From a virus: a stretch of 64,000 nucleotides of DNA. The stretch's first letter is position 1. Every line of letters begins with the position of its first letter. A program made the translations under genes and the position numbers. The stretch is from the IMG/VR virus record IMGVR_UViG_3300035659_000003, positions 1 through 64,000 of that record; one strand, 5' to 3'. Below are positions 46,793 through 54,774 of the stretch, piece by piece. The notes beneath the pieces were generated by a model. That model was not told the origin of the DNA and ran no database searches. It worked only from the letters and a program-made list of their open reading frames with translations.

Positions 46793-47813
46793 AGGGGGCC
46801 ACCTTCAGGCTGCCGAGAACGGCCTCCAGAACTGGCACCGCACCCTTCAGACGGGTCTCGTAGTCGCGGATGCGCTGTAGCCGCTTGTCGGCCTTGACGC
46901 TAAGGGTTTTCAGTTGTGCGGCGGTTGCGTCCTGCAGTCGCTGAAGCTGGGCGATCTGATCGCTAGCTCCGCGCAGCCTGCCGTAAGCCGCGAGCAGTTC
47001 CTCGTTCATTTTCGCCAGCTTCTGCTCGCAGGTCTCGACCAGCACGCCGGTGTCGGCTTGCGCGATAATATCCCAGTTAGCCTGTGCAGTAACCCCACGC
47101 CGCCACAAGGATGTGCCGCCCCAGCCCATAGGGTCTTGCGAGCCCGCCAACTGCACCGCGCGCTCTAGTCCCTTGCGGAACCGCGCAGGGTCGTCGTCGT
47201 TACCAGGCAAGGCGAACACGACGGTCTTACCGTAATACTGCAGCCGCTCCCAGGTATGCTCGACCTCCCAGACGGGATCGGTGCCGAACGTGTCCCAGTA
47301 GTCCTGGGGCACCAGGCAGTTGACGTAGGGGAGCCACTCGTCGATGTGTATCTCCGCCATGTGATCAACGGTGTAGCCTCCGTAGGTTCCGTAACGAGGA
47401 TCGAAGGAGAGGCTGATCCAGGCGTCAGGACAGGCCGCACGGATCGCCTGCATGTACGGGTGCAGGTTAGACCACGGCCCCGTCCAGAAATACTGGTAGG
47501 GCTCAACGTCCAGGATGAGCCGGTTGCCGCCCGCGCGGATCACCTCGATAGCGATTGCAGCCTCGGCAGCAGGGTCTAGCCCCTTCGGAACGCACCACGG
47601 AGAGAACAGGATGCCCTGATTCCCGTAGACGGTTTTCAGGTGCGCGACCGAGGCGGCGTTTTTCGGCGCGGCGGGGTGGTTAGAAAACGCGGACATATAG
47701 GACACCCCATCGTGTGTCTTGACCCAGACCTCTCCGATAGGAAGTTTGGCGTCGTCCCCCTCTACCCCAGGGTAGTCACTCTCGAGCTGCCACACCCACG
47801 CGCGTGTCTTCAT
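46782..47813 (-). CDS. TIM-barrel glycosidase-like lysin with coiled-coil C-terminus
   Basis: 343 aa. Residues 1-245 have the strand pattern of a GH barrel, with LILDVEPYQYFW (a DxE catalytic pair, as in GH25-like lysins), SLSFDPRYGTYGG and VVFALPGNDDDP. Residues 260-330 form a coiled coil (EQKLAKMNEELLAAYGRLRG). Candidate endolysin or fibre-bound muramidase; a signal peptide is absent. Confidence 0.55.
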   Translation of the reverse strand: MKTRAWVWQLESDYPGVEGDDAKLPIGEVWVKTHDGVSYMSAFSNHPAAPKNAASVAHLKTVYGNQGILFSPWCVPKGLDPAAEAAIAIEVIRAGGNRLILDVEPYQYFWTGPWSNLHPYMQAIRAACPDAWISLSFDPRYGTYGGYTVDHMAEIHIDEWLPYVNCLVPQDYWDTFGTDPVWEVEHTWERLQYYGKTVVFALPGNDDDPARFRKGLERAVQLAGSQDPMGWGGTSLWRRGVTAQANWDIIAQADTGVLVETCEQKLAKMNEELLAAYGRLRGASDQIAQLQRLQDATAAQLKTLSVKADKRLQRIRDYETRLKGAVPVLEAVLGSLKVAPYVE

Positions 47814-47820
47814 GTGCTGC

Positions 47821-48039
47821 CTAGCCCTTCGGCCCCTCCATCTCGCGGATGCGGTTCTGCAGCGTGAGAATGATCAGTTGCTGCCGACGGTTTTCCTTCG
47901 CCTGCTGCATGATCAGGATCGCCTGGTTGCCCAGGAACATCTGAATCTCCTCCAGGGTCAGGCCTGGCAGGGCTGGCCCCTCCTGCGGAACGGGTGCCTC
48001 TGGCACCGGAATCTCTTGTGGCTTCTTCTTGCTGCTCAT
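47821..48039 (-). CDS. Small Pro-rich and helical protein (72 aa)
   Basis: The N-terminal 28 residues are Lys/Pro-rich (SSKKKPQEIPVPEAPVPQEG); the remainder is one amphipathic helix (LQNRIREMEGPKG at the end). AAGGAGGCACTAGCT precedes the ATG. May trimerise or bridge the fibre and lysin; unproven. Confidence 0.6.
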   Translation of the reverse strand: MSSKKKPQEIPVPEAPVPQEGPALPGLTLEEIQMFLGNQAILIMQQAKENRRQQLIILTLQNRIREMEGPKG

Positions 48040-48060
48040 AGCTAGTGCCTCCTTACTACG

Positions 48061-48092
48061 ATTATACCCTATTTAGCGTGTCAGGCCACGGA
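48061..48092 (-). promoter_or_regulatory. Promoter candidate with consensus -10
   Basis: A perfect TATAAT (48066-48061) 22 nt before the start of the 72-aa gene, but the -35 region (GTGGCC or CTGACA at a short spacing) is poor. It overlaps the tail-fibre stop region. Confidence 0.4.
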
Positions 48093-50130
48093 TATACAAG
48101 TCCATTACATCCACGGTGAGAGTCGTGCCAGTACCGGCGGCGGCTCGAACATAGCATGTCGGCGTCACTGGTTGGGTTGGCATAGCTACGTTATGCGTCA
48201 CCTCGCCTGCTGCATCGAGAGTAAGGCCGACGCTCCCTGCAGTGATACGACGAATCCTGATCTTATGCCACGCGGTGTCTATCGGCACGCCAGTGTTGGT
48301 TCGGGTACTATCCACGCCGCCCGCGCGCGTGGTTAGATAGAAGTTCGCGTCGGCGGCACGTTTCTCGATAAAGTGACCGTCGGTTGGGGGCTCGCCCGCA
48401 GGGTCGCGACAGAGCCCTAGCCGAACACACGCATCTGCCGTGTTCCACGGCGCAAACACGAAGGTGATGTCGAAGTAATCCGTAATTGCCAGAGGGTGGT
48501 TGCTAGAGTTATACAGGGCGATCGCCCCATAGTTTCCAGTCCCCGCCGCGATGCTCATATAGAACTGCCCAGGGTGATTAGCGCCGCCGCTGAGGTTGTT
48601 AACAGTGGCACCAACCTGTATCAATGACCAGTTAAGCTCTCCGATGCCGATGGCGGAGGTGCCGCCCATAAACTCATCAAACAAATGAGAGTCAGCGATG
48701 CTGGGGCCAGCAGTGTTGCCCGCACCCAGGGCCACCCACGCCCCATTGACGCGCGCGTGTACGCCAGGAACGTCCGAGTCGTAGAGGATCATCCCGTTAA
48801 CTGCGGTCAGCGCGCCGCGCTGGGCGGTAGTCATGCGGTTCAGTAGAAGCGCACCCGTGGTGGACTGCAGCTCCAGCGTCGCGCTCGTCGCGGGATCGGC
48901 GTCCGCGCCGATTAGCGCGCGCCCGATCAGCCTAGAAATCAGCGCCACGTGCAGTGCGTCATCGGTTTTGAGGACGTTTGCCGCCGAGCGGTAGAGAGTC
49001 GTATCCAGCGCTGCCGCGCCCCCCGCGCCGAAGCTAACGCTCAAGTGCGAGATCTGAACCTTGGGGTTCGCCTCCCCAAGCACATGACCTGCGATCACTG
49101 TGGTACCAGCCGCCAGCGAATGGGTGATGGGGGCCTGTATCGCGATGTTGTTGCTGGCGTTCAGGCCCAGAAGAAGAACGTCAGCGGCACCAGCGAAGTT
49201 GCGTGCGTAGATGTACTGCGCGTTAGGGATACGAATAAGTCCTACCGTGGCCGGAGTCGTGCCGAGCTGAAGGTCGTCGGGGGTCGCCAGGACATTTGCG
49301 GCGGCCCGATACAGCCTGACGTCTACTGCGCTTGCGCCGCCTGCGCCGAACTGGATCTGCCCATGCTCGATGGTCGTCTTGGGATTAGCCTCAGCAGCGA
49401 CATAGGCAGAAAAGGCAACAGTACCACCGATCGCCCCCAGCATCCGGTGGGCGATGGGGGCCTCCATGTGGATTTCGTTGGAGACGTTCAGGCCGAGAAG
49501 GATGACGTTAAAGACGTTAGCCTGCTCGCGGGCCTGGATGTACTGAACGTTAGGAAGGCGAATCTTGCCCGCCGTCGCGGGGGTCGTGCCTAGCTGAAAG
49601 TCGTCCGGCGTAGTCAGTAGGTTTGCGCCACCACGCCCGATCTCTGTGTCGGCGGCAACCGCGCCCGTACCCCAGGCAATCTTCTCCTCCGTCCAGTAGG
49701 AGCGATCCTCTGCGTCGGCCCCGATCCGGCGTGCGATATGGACTCCGGCAGCCAGCGTCCACGTCCACTTGGCAGAGATGGTTTCGGCCTCGTCGATGAA
49801 CGCGCCCGTGACCTCGACGTAGTTGACCGCCACCTGCAGCTCGCTGAATAGTTGAGAGGTGGTATGAAGCTGAACAACCGAGCCGTTCACATGCACCGCG
49901 ATAACCGTGCCCTCGTCGGCGCGTGTGGCTGTGAGCACATCACCTACACGGTTTGTGACGTGTAGGATTTCATCGTTGATGGTGATGTGGAAAGGAAAGA
50001 CTGCCGGAAAGAACGCGCCCTCGCCAGCGTTAAGGGTGACGATGACGGGATCGTCGACGTTGTTTATCCCGCCAAGGAGCGTGCCGGTAGAGCGGTTCTT
50101 AGTCTTATGGAAGATCGTTGCTGCGGGCAT
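48073..50130 (-). CDS. Tail fibre protein with repeated modules
   Basis: 685 aa. The N-terminal 110 residues form the attachment domain shared with the protein at 44016-44651. Two long internal repeats follow (around TTPDDFQLGTTPATAGKIRL and ATPDDLQLGTTPATVGLIRI, each ending Y(I)xAR), a third diverged, then a chaperone-like/neck segment (TTGALLLNRMTTAQRGALTA) typical of fibre trimerisation, and a C-terminal LamG-like lectin domain (WHKIRIRRITAGSVGLTLDA). Presumed receptor-binding fibre. Confidence 0.75.
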   Translation of the reverse strand: MPAATIFHKTKNRSTGTLLGGINNVDDPVIVTLNAGEGAFFPAVFPFHITINDEILHVTNRVGDVLTATRADEGTVIAVHVNGSVVQLHTTSQLFSELQVAVNYVEVTGAFIDEAETISAKWTWTLAAGVHIARRIGADAEDRSYWTEEKIAWGTGAVAADTEIGRGGANLLTTPDDFQLGTTPATAGKIRLPNVQYIQAREQANVFNVILLGLNVSNEIHMEAPIAHRMLGAIGGTVAFSAYVAAEANPKTTIEHGQIQFGAGGASAVDVRLYRAAANVLATPDDLQLGTTPATVGLIRIPNAQYIYARNFAGAADVLLLGLNASNNIAIQAPITHSLAAGTTVIAGHVLGEANPKVQISHLSVSFGAGGAAALDTTLYRSAANVLKTDDALHVALISRLIGRALIGADADPATSATLELQSTTGALLLNRMTTAQRGALTAVNGMILYDSDVPGVHARVNGAWVALGAGNTAGPSIADSHLFDEFMGGTSAIGIGELNWSLIQVGATVNNLSGGANHPGQFYMSIAAGTGNYGAIALYNSSNHPLAITDYFDITFVFAPWNTADACVRLGLCRDPAGEPPTDGHFIEKRAADANFYLTTRAGGVDSTRTNTGVPIDTAWHKIRIRRITAGSVGLTLDAAGEVTHNVAMPTQPVTPTCYVRAAAGTGTTLTVDVMDLYIRGLTR

Positions 50131-50167
50131 CCTACCACACTCCTCGTGCTAGGGTAATAGGGATGAT

Positions 50168-50207
50168 AGGGGCGGGTCAGAGCAACCCTGTAGCGAAGTC
50201 CGCCCCT
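50168..50207 (-). terminator. Imperfect hairpin between fibre genes
   Basis: aggggcgg / ccgcccct arms enclose a 24-nt loop in the 86-nt gap 50131-50216. No T-run follows, so termination is uncertain; it could protect the message upstream. Confidence 0.3.
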
Positions 50208-50216
50208 GCACGCCTC

Positions 50217-50738
50217 TTACGAAATTGTGATGCTGAGGGTCAGCGTCCAGCTCGCGCCCGCCGCCTTGGTGCCCAGACCACCGGCGGGAACCAGGTGGTT
50301 CAACATGGCCGAGGCCGGAGGAGCATTCCCGTTGAAGCACCCGATCTCGTTCCACACGTAGTTCGCGTCTCCTGCGCCGAAGGTGCTGCGGAAGGTGATA
50401 ACCGTAGTAACCACCTGTGGATAAGCGACGTCCTGTATGATGTAGGTCTTGCTGGGGCCGTTGATGTCGGTGTCGCCAGGTGCCGCAGCGCCCGCGCCGT
50501 TGCCGACGGCCAGGTAGGTGTTCCCGTTGGCGAACGCCGTGCCTACAGCGCCCATAAGCAAGTCCAGCAACACGTTGATGCCAACGTTGCACAGCAGGTT
50601 GCCGTCCTTCTCGATGACTTCATAAGGCTTAACCGTGGAGAGGAACTTCTCCAGGTCGCCGTCGAAATCCGCCTTGTCGCCCCAGCGCTTCTCAAGCCGC
50701 CAGTGTGCGCGCCAGTTGCCCTTGTCCGTTTGCTCCAT
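50217..50738 (-). CDS. Beta-rich fibre-region protein (173 aa)
   Basis: Start ATG 50738 (MEQTDKGNWRAHWRLEKRWG); the longer reading into the upstream gene is rejected. A short polar N-terminus, then a hydrophobic Gly-rich region (NVLLDLLMGAVGTAFANGNT) and a beta-sandwich-like C-terminus. Likely a fibre or baseplate accessory. No family recognised. Confidence 0.6.
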   Translation of the reverse strand: MEQTDKGNWRAHWRLEKRWGDKADFDGDLEKFLSTVKPYEVIEKDGNLLCNVGINVLLDLLMGAVGTAFANGNTYLAVGNGAGAAAPGDTDINGPSKTYIIQDVAYPQVVTTVITFRSTFGAGDANYVWNEIGCFNGNAPPASAMLNHLVPAGGLGTKAAGASWTLTLSITIS

Positions 50739-50782
50739 TGTAGACCTCACTCCTGCTCGTTCTCGGCCCCTAGCGTGCTCAC

Positions 50783-51067
50783 CTAAGCTGGCCACGGGAG
50801 ACCGGCTTCCGCCGCTTCCTTCTTCAGCGCGCGGATGCGAGTCGTTATCTCGATTGCCCGCTGGCGCTGTGCCGCCACCTCCGGCGGAACGTTCCTGAAT
50901 GCTGGGTCGCTTGGATTGCTCAGATAAGCGCACTCTGAGCTGCAGTAGACCTTGCCTAGCACCGTGATGGGATGATCCACCTGACGCTCGCACAAGTCGT
51001 TATCGCAGACGTGCACCCCGTCGCACCCTGGCCGACCACATTCCTTGCAGTGTACCCGCTCAACCAT
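50783..51067 (-). CDS. Zinc-ribbon protein (94 aa)
   Basis: Start ATG 51067 with ACAGGAGGGG upstream. CKECGRPGC, CDNDLC and CSSEC could bind two zinc ions; the remainder is a basic coiled coil (QRQRAIEITTRIRALKKEAA). First gene after a terminator/promoter pair, so it opens the fibre transcript. Function unknown; a regulatory role is possible. Confidence 0.65.
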   Translation of the reverse strand: MVERVHCKECGRPGCDGVHVCDNDLCERQVDHPITVLGKVYCSSECAYLSNPSDPAFRNVPPEVAAQRQRAIEITTRIRALKKEAAEAGLPWPA

Positions 51068-51118
51068 GTCTTGCTCCCCTCCTGTGAGGATGTCTCTTCT
51101 CGCTACCCTTGTGCAGCT

Positions 51119-51148
51119 ATCATACGACAACACCGGCGGTAGACGAAG
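51119..51148 (-). promoter_or_regulatory. Promoter candidate before the zinc-ribbon and fibre genes
   Basis: TATGAT (51124-51119) with TTCGTC about 17 nt upstream as a weak -35. It sits just downstream of a terminator, as expected for the start of a new transcript. Confidence 0.45.
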
Positions 51149-51154
51149 GGCTCA

Positions 51155-51188
51155 CAAAACGCCCGCGACCCGCCGAAGCGGGCCGCAA
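51155..51188 (-). terminator. Intrinsic terminator with UUCG tetraloop
   Basis: Minus strand: GCGGCCCGC-TTCG-GCGGGTCGC, nine pairs with one G-U, then GGGCGTTTTG. It closes the transcript that carries the lipoprotein gene and 51221-51934. The 153-nt gap holds this hairpin, the next promoter and a leader. Confidence 0.75.
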
Positions 51189-51220
51189 AGCGGAAAGGTG
51201 AGATGCAGAAACTGTCTAGG

Positions 51221-51934
51221 TTAAGGGGTGTCGGACGCCTCGTCTAGTACTTGCTCCGCCCAAGCACACCAGGTAACGGCCTCCCCCAGGATATCCGAAT
51301 CCATAAGAGCCGTCTCCCCCTGAGCCGCGAGATATGCCCTCTCGTAGCATTGCAGAAAGGCTTCTAACTCCCCCGCTGCGGCGTCGTCGCGGGCAACACT
51401 GCCCCTCGCGTCGAGAAACTGCCTCACCCCACGGAGAACCGTGGTAAAGGGCGAGGATTCATATTCTGAGGTGGCCGCGCGCAGGTCATCAGCAGCCCCA
51501 CGCGGGAGAAGGAGATGATCAACGCGCCGCTCGTCCTCGGCCAGCGCCTTGAACGCGTTATCAAGGTCTGCCTCGGTTAGGGCAGGGTCTCTCCCCTTCG
51601 CACCTGGGGGAAGGGCGAGCACGTCGCGCCGAGTCAGCTCGTCCAAGTGGAAGTGCAGCTCGTCGTACAGGGGATTGCCTTCCTGCATAGTGATGCGCAC
51701 TAGCGCGCCGTCCTTGTGCACAAACAGAACCGTACCGAAGTCCCCGAAGAACTGAGAAGACTTATTGCTGATCGTAACAGAGTCACCGATCTGGAGCGCC
51801 CGCTCCTCGCTCGTCCGGCGGTTGTGAAGGAGCGCGTCCAGGTCTGCGTGGTGCCAGCGCAACTCGTGCGCGGGGATCACGCAGTCCCTTGGATCGTCGT
51901 GCCAGGTCTTGGCGTCTAGCGGGTTGAATATCAT
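51221..51934 (-). CDS. Hypothetical protein with a small beta-barrel domain (237 aa)
   Basis: Residues 46-90 (LQIGDSVTISNKSSQFFGDF, GTVLFVHKDGALVRI) look like an SH3/KOW-like barrel; the flanks are helical and acidic. It lies three bases after the lipoprotein gene, under class A copy 1. No family recognised. Confidence 0.55.
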   Translation of the reverse strand: MIFNPLDAKTWHDDPRDCVIPAHELRWHHADLDALLHNRRTSEERALQIGDSVTISNKSSQFFGDFGTVLFVHKDGALVRITMQEGNPLYDELHFHLDELTRRDVLALPPGAKGRDPALTEADLDNAFKALAEDERRVDHLLLPRGAADDLRAATSEYESSPFTTVLRGVRQFLDARGSVARDDAAAGELEAFLQCYERAYLAAQGETALMDSDILGEAVTWCAWAEQVLDEASDTP

Positions 51935-51937
51935 CCC

Positions 51938-52276
51938 CTAGTACTCCGGCGCAGGCTCCGTCGGCGGCAGCCTGTCCATGCACGCAAGGATGGCCGCGCT
52001 GAGTTCGTCGGGGAAGTAGTCGGGGTCGTTAAGCATGTCTTCCTCCAGCGCCAGGAACTCGCCGATGCTGACGTTCGCCTCTAGCTCCCGCAGGGTGCAA
52101 TGGCAGTAGGGCAGGAAGTCAGGATCAAACGACGTCGCCTCCGAGCAGCCCACAATGAAGAGGTCTTTGACTGCCTGCGGATAGCGACCGACTTCACCGC
52201 CCCCGCCGCCGCCGGAACAGGCTGCAAACAGGGCCATCGTCAGGGCGATTACGCCCAGAATAAGAACGTGCTTCAT
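51938..52276 (-). CDS. Phage-encoded lipoprotein (112 aa)
   Basis: Signal peptide MKHVLILGVIALTMALFAAC with a lipobox (L-F-A-A-C) and a Gly-rich stretch following the Cys. The mature part has several Cys (VGCSEATSF, YCHCTL) and an acidic helical end. Lipoproteins carried by phages often block superinfection at the cell surface; that function here is inference. ATG overlaps the upstream stop (ATGA). Host must have a lipoprotein export pathway. Confidence 0.7.
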   Translation of the reverse strand: MKHVLILGVIALTMALFAACSGGGGGGEVGRYPQAVKDLFIVGCSEATSFDPDFLPYCHCTLRELEANVSIGEFLALEEDMLNDPDYFPDELSAAILACMDRLPPTEPAPEY

Positions 52277-52449
52277 GAGGTGCCTCCTTCAATAAACAAG
52301 GGGAGGGCCGCGTCCGACGGTGTAGGCTCGGCTACCGGCGCGCGGAACCCGACATCGGCGGGCGCGGACTGCTCCCCGCCTAATCTTACGCCTGATTGCC
52401 GTATCACTCTAGACCCCGCCCTCTTCCAGCTCTTCACCACTCTGATCAC
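52273..52449 (-). CDS. 58-aa basic peptide under an ECF-type promoter
   Basis: GTG 52449 overlaps the upstream stop (GTGA), follows AAAGGTGG by a few bases, and the TGA overlaps the lipoprotein ATG. It reads VIRVVKSWKRAGSRVIRQSG, then a Pro/Ala-rich end. Continuous coupling to the lipoprotein gene supports it. It may be a leader that sets lipoprotein translation. Confidence 0.45.
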   Translation of the reverse strand: MIRVVKSWKRAGSRVIRQSGVRLGGEQSAPADVGFRAPVAEPTPSDAALPLFIEGGTS

Positions 52450-52775
52450 CCACCTTTCACTGATATAGACGGTGCCAGTAGCCCTGTGTTACACCTTTTC
52501 GGTGGGTTTTTCACTTTTTCTTGCAGGCCTAGCCGTGCCCGCTGACTGCCGGTCAGTTGCCGGAGCTGCTTAGGCCGGAACGGATACCAGACACCCCCTT
52601 CAACAGGAAACCCCCACGCCTGCAGGACGCGCACGGAGCGGGGGTCAAACGACACGAGCAGCCACCGCCCCTCCAGAACGGCCTCCACCTTGACTAGGTG
52701 ATCGTTGATCAGCAGGCAGTCGGGGTCGGAGAGGTAGTAGTGGTCGCCAACCCGAATCGTCGCGATCTGGGCCAT
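52446..52775 (-). CDS. Hypothetical protein (109 aa)
   Basis: Start ATG 52775 shares a base with the upstream TAA. Beta-rich (IATIRVGDHYYLSDPDCLLI, GRWLLVSFDPRS), with a basic C-terminus (RARLGLQEKVKNPPKRC). The last codons overlap the class A promoter copy 1. Function unknown. Confidence 0.6.
   Translation of the reverse strand: MAQIATIRVGDHYYLSDPDCLLINDHLVKVEAVLEGRWLLVSFDPRSVRVLQAWGFPVEGGVWYPFRPKQLRQLTGSQRARLGLQEKVKNPPKRCNTGLLAPSISVKGG
52453..52492 (-). promoter_or_regulatory. ECF-sigma-type promoter, class A copy 1
   Basis: GTAAC (52492-52488), 16 nt, CGTC (52471-52468), then TATATCAGTGAAAGGTGG. The block from ACCGTC to GGTGG is shared with copies at 54256 and 61892. A-rich DNA lies upstream of GTAAC, a possible UP element. 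It drives the 58-aa peptide, the lipoprotein and 51221-51934. Confidence 0.65.
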
Positions 52776-52873
52776 TAGCGTATCTCCAGCCACACGGCCA
52801 GGGCGATCACGAGCATCGTCCCCACGCCCCATAGCTCCAGGATGATCAGCCAGGCCGGTAGGTCAAACCACAT
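52775..52873 (-). CDS. 32-aa membrane peptide
   Basis: ATG 52873 follows the upstream stop by one base. One transmembrane helix (LIILELWGVGTMLVIALAVW). It is the second 32-aa membrane peptide in the genome with tight coupling on both sides. Confidence 0.45.
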   Translation of the reverse strand: MWFDLPAWLIILELWGVGTMLVIALAVWLEIR

Positions 52874-52874
52874 C

Positions 52875-53120
52875 CTAGAACCGCTCCTGCAGGGTCTGGC
52901 GTGATATGTAGGGCAGGCTGCCCAGCGCCGCCGACACGCGTGCGTAGAGCTGCGGCGCGTCGCGCTCCCCGAAGGGCGCGCCGAAGTCTGCGATGACCGA
53001 CTCCGTGCACACAGAGCAGGCGTACAGATCACCGCTCCGAATCAGCTCGCCCTCGCGAACGAAAACGCCGATCTCCTGGCACCGCATCGGACTACCACAT
53101 AGTGGACACACAAGCAGCAT
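52875..53120 (-). CDS. Small zinc-ribbon protein (81 aa)
   Basis: CPLCGSP and CSVCTES form a four-Cys ribbon; the C-terminus is helical. Overlaps the upstream gene by 29 nt. Function unknown. Confidence 0.65.
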   Translation of the reverse strand: MLLVCPLCGSPMRCQEIGVFVREGELIRSGDLYACSVCTESVIADFGAPFGERDAPQLYARVSAALGSLPYISRQTLQERF

Positions 53121-53397
53121 CTCGGCTCCCCTTTCTGTATAGCGCCCATTCGTCCTCGACCTTGAACGCCTGGTATGCGTTGACGTTCGGAATCTGGCCT
53201 CGGATAAGCGCCTTCAACGTCTCGTCAGTAATCGCCGCACGGATTTCCTTGAGGCACGTGCGGCACGTCGCCCTATCAATATCGCCAGTGACGTTGGCGG
53301 GATTACGGAGCGTCTGCTCGCACAGGGTGTGGAACCGCACCAACATCTCCCCGTGCCCCTGGCGCGTGAAGGCTTGTCCTAGATGGATAACGCTCAA
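53092..53397 (-). CDS. Hypothetical protein with CxxC (101 aa)
   Basis: I use the TTG at 53397, which overlaps the upstream stop (TTGA). A CRTC pair at mid-protein and a helical layout. Later ATG (MLVRFH) is possible. Function unknown. Confidence 0.55.
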   Translation of the reverse strand: MSVIHLGQAFTRQGHGEMLVRFHTLCEQTLRNPANVTGDIDRATCRTCLKEIRAAITDETLKALIRGQIPNVNAYQAFKVEDEWALYRKGSRDAACVSTMW

Positions 53398-53633
53398 ACT
53401 ACCTCCGCCTCGAAGCCGGACTCGTGGAGCATCGTCGCCAGCTTGTGCGCGTTCTCGACGGCGCATCCGGCGGAGACCCCCGTGACCGTCGACTCATCGC
53501 GCGCGGTATTGACCGAGACGCCGCCTTCAGGGAAGACGCGCTTGAAGTCGCGCGTCAGCTCGTCGTTGTTAGGCAGCTTCTCGTGGATCACGTAGGCGTG
53601 ATACTTGCCGAACATGAACCGAACCGTAGGCAT
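53394..53633 (-). CDS. Small hypothetical protein (79 aa)
   Basis: Beta-alpha-beta-beta-alpha pattern, beginning MPTVRFMFGKYHAYVIHEKL. Coupled at both ends. No family recognised; an ACT- or RRM-like fold could be tested by structure prediction. Confidence 0.55.
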   Translation of the reverse strand: MPTVRFMFGKYHAYVIHEKLPNNDELTRDFKRVFPEGGVSVNTARDESTVTGVSAGCAVENAHKLATMLHESGFEAEVV

Positions 53634-53945
53634 CTAAACTACCCCCAACCGCGCCAGGTTGTATCCCGCGCGGACGCCGCGCCCATGCTTGCAGAGGGTG
53701 CTGCCGAACATGTGCCGGAACTCGTAATCGCCGCAAATGCACGTGAGCGTGGGCCGTTCGGGTTCCAGGTAGATGCGGTAGTGGCGGCCCTCCGGCGAGG
53801 TCAGGCCGATGTAGCCCCGCGCTGACCGGCGGTGGAAGCGGTAGAATACCAACACATCCAGCGCTTTCGGATCGAGGTTTCTCAGCCATCCCCCGCGCCG
53901 ATGGATGTTGCGCCGCTGCAACCTGGGCCAGGTAAGGGCTGTCAC
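53634..53945 (-). CDS. SWIM-type zinc-finger protein (103 aa)
   Basis: LTCICGDYEFRHMFGSTLCK followed by HGRG matches the CxCx(n)CxH signature of SWIM fingers. The N-terminal half is basic with beta strands (RLQRRNIHRRGGWLRNLDPK). SWIM domains bind DNA or protein in transposases, helicases and kinases; a stand-alone small one may be an adaptor. In the operon behind class A copy 2. Confidence 0.65.
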   Translation of the reverse strand: MTALTWPRLQRRNIHRRGGWLRNLDPKALDVLVFYRFHRRSARGYIGLTSPEGRHYRIYLEPERPTLTCICGDYEFRHMFGSTLCKHGRGVRAGYNLARLGVV

Positions 53946-53947
53946 CG

Positions 53948-54232
53948 CTAGACCTCCCGCGTGTAATGCAAGGCCTCGAGCCGCTCGCCGAGGCGCTTGA
54001 CGTAGTCATCCACACCCGTGTAACCAGCGTGGCCCCTGGCGTAGACCTTCCAGCCGTAGTCGTGGGAGCCTGTGTCACTGCGGAACCACACCGCGTAGCG
54101 CCGCAGAACGACCCCATTGCTCCGCACGGCGTACTCCCTGACGCGCGCGCTAACGAGATCGTCGTCCGGAGTGTCCCACTCCTTGCGCCAGCGGGCCAGG
54201 ATCGTCGTTCCCTTAGTTGTCAACTTCGCCAT
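53948..54232 (-). CDS. Small hypothetical protein (94 aa)
   Basis: Start chosen at ATG 54232 (MAKLTTKGTTILARWRKEWD), 9 nt from GGAGG; an ATG two codons earlier is too close. Alpha/beta (RRYAVWFRSDTGSHDYGWKV). First gene behind class A promoter copy 2. Function unknown. Confidence 0.6.
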   Translation of the reverse strand: MAKLTTKGTTILARWRKEWDTPDDDLVSARVREYAVRSNGVVLRRYAVWFRSDTGSHDYGWKVYARGHAGYTGVDDYVKRLGERLEALHYTREV

Positions 54233-54240
54233 AATCATCC

Positions 54241-54280
54241 ACCTCCACTGATATAGACGGTGGTGGGCGAAGATCGTTAC
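54241..54280 (-). promoter_or_regulatory. ECF-sigma-type promoter, class A copy 2
   Basis: GTAAC (54280-54276), 16 nt, CGTC (54259-54256), then TATATCAGTGGAGGTGG. The leader contains the Shine-Dalgarno sequence. AAAAAGGC upstream is an A-rich stretch similar to the other copies. Fills most of the 62-nt gap before the deoxyribosyltransferase-like gene's end. Confidence 0.65.
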
Positions 54281-54294
54281 GCCTTTTTGCGCGA

Positions 54295-54774
54295 TTATCC
54301 GGCTTCTTCTACATCCAGCCCCGCGAACTCTAGAACGGCGTGCACAGCCTCCTCGCGACTGTGCACACGGCAGCTCGCGGCCTCGCGGACGAAGGCGTGC
54401 TCGTGGGGGTTCCCCTCCTTCTCCATGATGAGGACGACGAACTTGTGCAGGTGCGACGCCCAGGCCAGCTCGAACATCGAGCCGATGCTTGCCTTTGTTG
54501 CGCCCAGGAAGTCCGCGATGATCACGTCAACGGTAGACACATCGTGGTGGTCTCGCGCGAAGATGGCCGAGTCCGTTGACATAGCTGCGCGGTAGTGGCC
54601 GGACGGCAGCGGCTTGTTGCGGTATTGATGGGACAGGCTACGCTTCCCCCGCATAGGCGAGCGAACCTCGACTCCGCGCTTCTCCAGTGGCATGGCGATC
54701 TCCTCGCGGTGGGTGATCGCCTCGTCATATGTAAGGCCGGTTATGGGGCCACACAGATAACAAGATACGTGCAT
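54295..54774 (-). CDS. Nucleoside 2-deoxyribosyltransferase-like protein
   Basis: 159 aa. The N-terminal CYLCGPITGLTYDEA, then STDSAIFARDHHDVSTVDVI, IADFLGATKASIGSMFELAW and KFVVLIMEKEGNPH follow the NDT/DUF4406 fold (Rossmann-like, catalytic Glu in SMFELAW). These enzymes swap or hydrolyse nucleobases of deoxynucleosides and are found in phage nucleotide salvage and DNA modification. With the HAD nucleotidase and the dNTP diphosphohydrolase-like gene it makes a small nucleotide-metabolism set. Confidence 0.7.
   Translation of the reverse strand: MHVSCYLCGPITGLTYDEAITHREEIAMPLEKRGVEVRSPMRGKRSLSHQYRNKPLPSGHYRAAMSTDSAIFARDHHDVSTVDVIIADFLGATKASIGSMFELAWASHLHKFVVLIMEKEGNPHEHAFVREAASCRVHSREEAVHAVLEFAGLDVEEAG

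Noticed and set aside
50739-50993. Extension of the 173-aa fibre-region protein upstream of its ATG
   Set aside because: Low-complexity Arg/Gly/Ser reading opposite frame of the zinc-ribbon gene, with no start signal.
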